From contig WFRL01000014.1 in NCBI GenBank assembly GCA_015486555.1, positions 1 to 6,060 of the forward strand: a stretch of DNA of 6,060 bases, given 5' to 3'. The notes below the pieces were generated by a model. The model ran no database searches, was not told the origin of the DNA, and was given only the letters and a program-made list of their open reading frames with translations. The position numbers and the translations under genes were made by a program. Origin of the DNA: Candidatus Microgenomates bacterium. GTDB lineage: Bacteria; Patescibacteriota; Microgenomatia; JAADGY01. Shown here piece after piece: positions 5,165-6,060 of the stretch; within the stretch, counting starts at the first letter, position 1, and every line of letters starts with the position of its first letter.

Positions 5165-5865
5165 ACAAACCTAACTTAAAAGAATTGGAAAACATTCTTA
5201 ATCTAAGGTTCAGAGACAAAGATATCCTTCTAACTGCTCTGCGCCACCGATCTTGTCTCAATGAGGTAAAAAATAAAAACTTAATTTCTAATGAACGACT
5301 AGAATTCCTAGGTGATGCTGTTCTTGAATTAGTAGTCACTGACTTTCTTTACAATCGTTATCAAGACCGACCAGAGGGTGATCTTACTCATCTTCGGGCT
5401 TCCCTAGTTTGCACTACTAGTTTAGCTAAACAGAGCCGACGACTCCATCTGGGAAACTTCCTTCTCTTAAGTAAGGGAGAAAAGCTTCAAGGAGGAAATA
5501 ATAATGAAAATATTCTCGCCGATCTTTTTGAGGCTATTATCGGAGCCATTTATCTCGATCAGGGATACCAAAAAGCGGCCGAGTTTATTAAAAAACACCT
5601 CCTCACTAACTTGCCTAATCGGATCAATCTTCCTCAAGTAAAAGACGCCAAATCATACTTTCAAGAAATAGCTCAGAAAAAATACAAGGTGACTCCTCAC
5701 TATGCTACTCTGGAGGAAAAGGAGGAAGAAGGAAAGGATAAATTTACCGTCGGTCTTTACCTTGAGAAGAAATTAATAGCTATTGCCAAGGGACGAAATA
5801 AAAAGGAAGCCACTGAAAAAGCTGCTCAAAAAGCTTTAGAAAAAATAAAAGCCTTACCCCATTAA
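5149..5865 (+). CDS. rnc: Ribonuclease III
   Basis: Double-strand-specific endoribonuclease for rRNA maturation and mRNA turnover; dimer, Mg-dependent. At 238 residues it is slightly longer than E. coli RNase III (226). The RNase III domain spans about 10-155 with the signature NERLEFLGDAVLELV at 48-62. All acidic residues expected from the E. coli enzyme can be placed: E49, E52, D56, E76 in PEGDLT, D125 and E128 in LADLFEA. The double-stranded RNA-binding domain covers about 165-234, starting DAKSYFQE and ending with a basic KKEATEKAAQKALEKI helix. ATG 5149 overlaps the end of nusB by 16 bases; AAGGA at 5141-5145 is a ribosome binding site with rather short spacing. It is the last gene before a repeat-rich non-coding end. 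Confidence 0.97.
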   Translation: MAHQLNKPNLKELENILNLRFRDKDILLTALRHRSCLNEVKNKNLISNERLEFLGDAVLELVVTDFLYNRYQDRPEGDLTHLRASLVCTTSLAKQSRRLHLGNFLLLSKGEKLQGGNNNENILADLFEAIIGAIYLDQGYQKAAEFIKKHLLTNLPNRINLPQVKDAKSYFQEIAQKKYKVTPHYATLEEKEEEGKDKFTVGLYLEKKLIAIAKGRNKKEATEKAAQKALEKIKALPH

Positions 5866-5868
5866 AAT

Positions 5869-5903
5869 GGAACTAGGAGCTAGGTTAGAGGAACTAGGTT
5901 AGA
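5869..5903. repeat. Short CTAGG-type direct repeats after rnc
   Basis: GGAACTAGG occurs at 5869-5877 and 5890-5898, and CTAGGTTAGA at 5880-5889 and 5894-5903. The units are interleaved with a shift of 14-21 bases, giving a degenerate tandem array right after the rnc stop. No coding frame or hairpin terminator is evident. It may be a decayed intergenic repeat. Confidence 0.6.
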
Positions 5904-5917
5904 AAATAACAAATCAC

Positions 5918-6056
5918 AAATTCCAAGTAATCCAAACAAGATCCAAATCACAATGTTCCAAACTTGATTTATTCATATTTCTTTTATTATTCTTTTTATT
6001 TTTAATCATTGGTTATTGGGATTTGTTTGTTTCTTGTAATTTGGTACTTGGAATTT
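5918..6056. repeat. Long imperfect inverted repeat, non-coding 3' region
   Basis: AAATTCCAAGTA at 5918-5929 is the exact reverse complement of TACTTGGAATTT at 6045-6056. Inside these 12-bp ends the arms stay similar with gaps: the left arm has TCCAA at 5922, 5931, 5942 and 5957, and the right arm, read in reverse, shows CCAAATTACAAG, CAAATCCCAAT and CCAATGATT. The central part (about 5964-6006) is T-rich. No transposase or open frame fits inside 139 bp. It may be a dispersed, MITE-like or palindromic intergenic element, and it could also form a large RNA hairpin that ends or stabilises the rnc transcript. No classic hairpin plus T-run terminator was found. Confidence 0.65.
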
Positions 6057-6060
6057 AATA

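Noticed and set aside
5157..5339. Minus-strand frame inside rnc
   Set aside because: Antisense to the RNase III catalytic region, with Arg/Ser-rich shadow composition.
5960..6006. Intrinsic terminator for rnc in the T-rich centre of the palindrome
   Set aside because: No compact GC-rich stem directly precedes the T-rich run; only the long imperfect inverted repeat is present.

Overview
The window looks like a compact, AT-rich bacterial chromosome segment, most likely from a Candidate Phyla Radiation (Patescibacteria) lineage, possibly Microgenomates-like. This is inferred from tightly packed and overlapping housekeeping genes, shortened proteins (50-residue L32, 123-residue NusB) and the lack of fatty-acid genes between rpmF and rnc. 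TGA ends two genes and is not used inside any, so the standard bacterial code fits.

Positions 1-496 hold an extended -10 promoter and an unrecognised 137-residue protein whose ATG sits almost on the predicted transcription start, so its mRNA is probably leaderless. Positions 510-676 are the most interesting part. A TTGACA promoter is followed at the expected transcription start by a 23-codon leader peptide with three consecutive Tyr codons (TAT TAT TAC), then by an intrinsic terminator. Three mutually exclusive RNA helices (1:2 protector, 2:3 antiterminator, 3:4 terminator) can be drawn by hand. The genes behind it are a LOG/SLOG-like protein (690-1220) and tyrosyl-tRNA synthetase tyrS (1227-2441). 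The simplest reading is trp-type, ribosome-mediated attenuation that senses charged tRNA-Tyr and controls the tyrosine tRNA synthetase.

Positions 2438-4583 continue the chain. A 37-residue single-helix membrane peptide overlaps the end of tyrS and the start of recG. Positions 4584-5865 hold rpmF (L32), nusB and rnc on the same strand. The recG - rpmF - nusB - rnc order resembles the recG/rpmF-plsX-fab-acpP-rnc neighbourhood of other bacteria with the lipid genes gone.

Positions 5866-6060 are non-coding and repeat-rich: short CTAGG-type direct repeats followed by a long imperfect inverted repeat with perfect 12-bp ends. No RNA genes, CRISPR arrays or transposase genes were seen.
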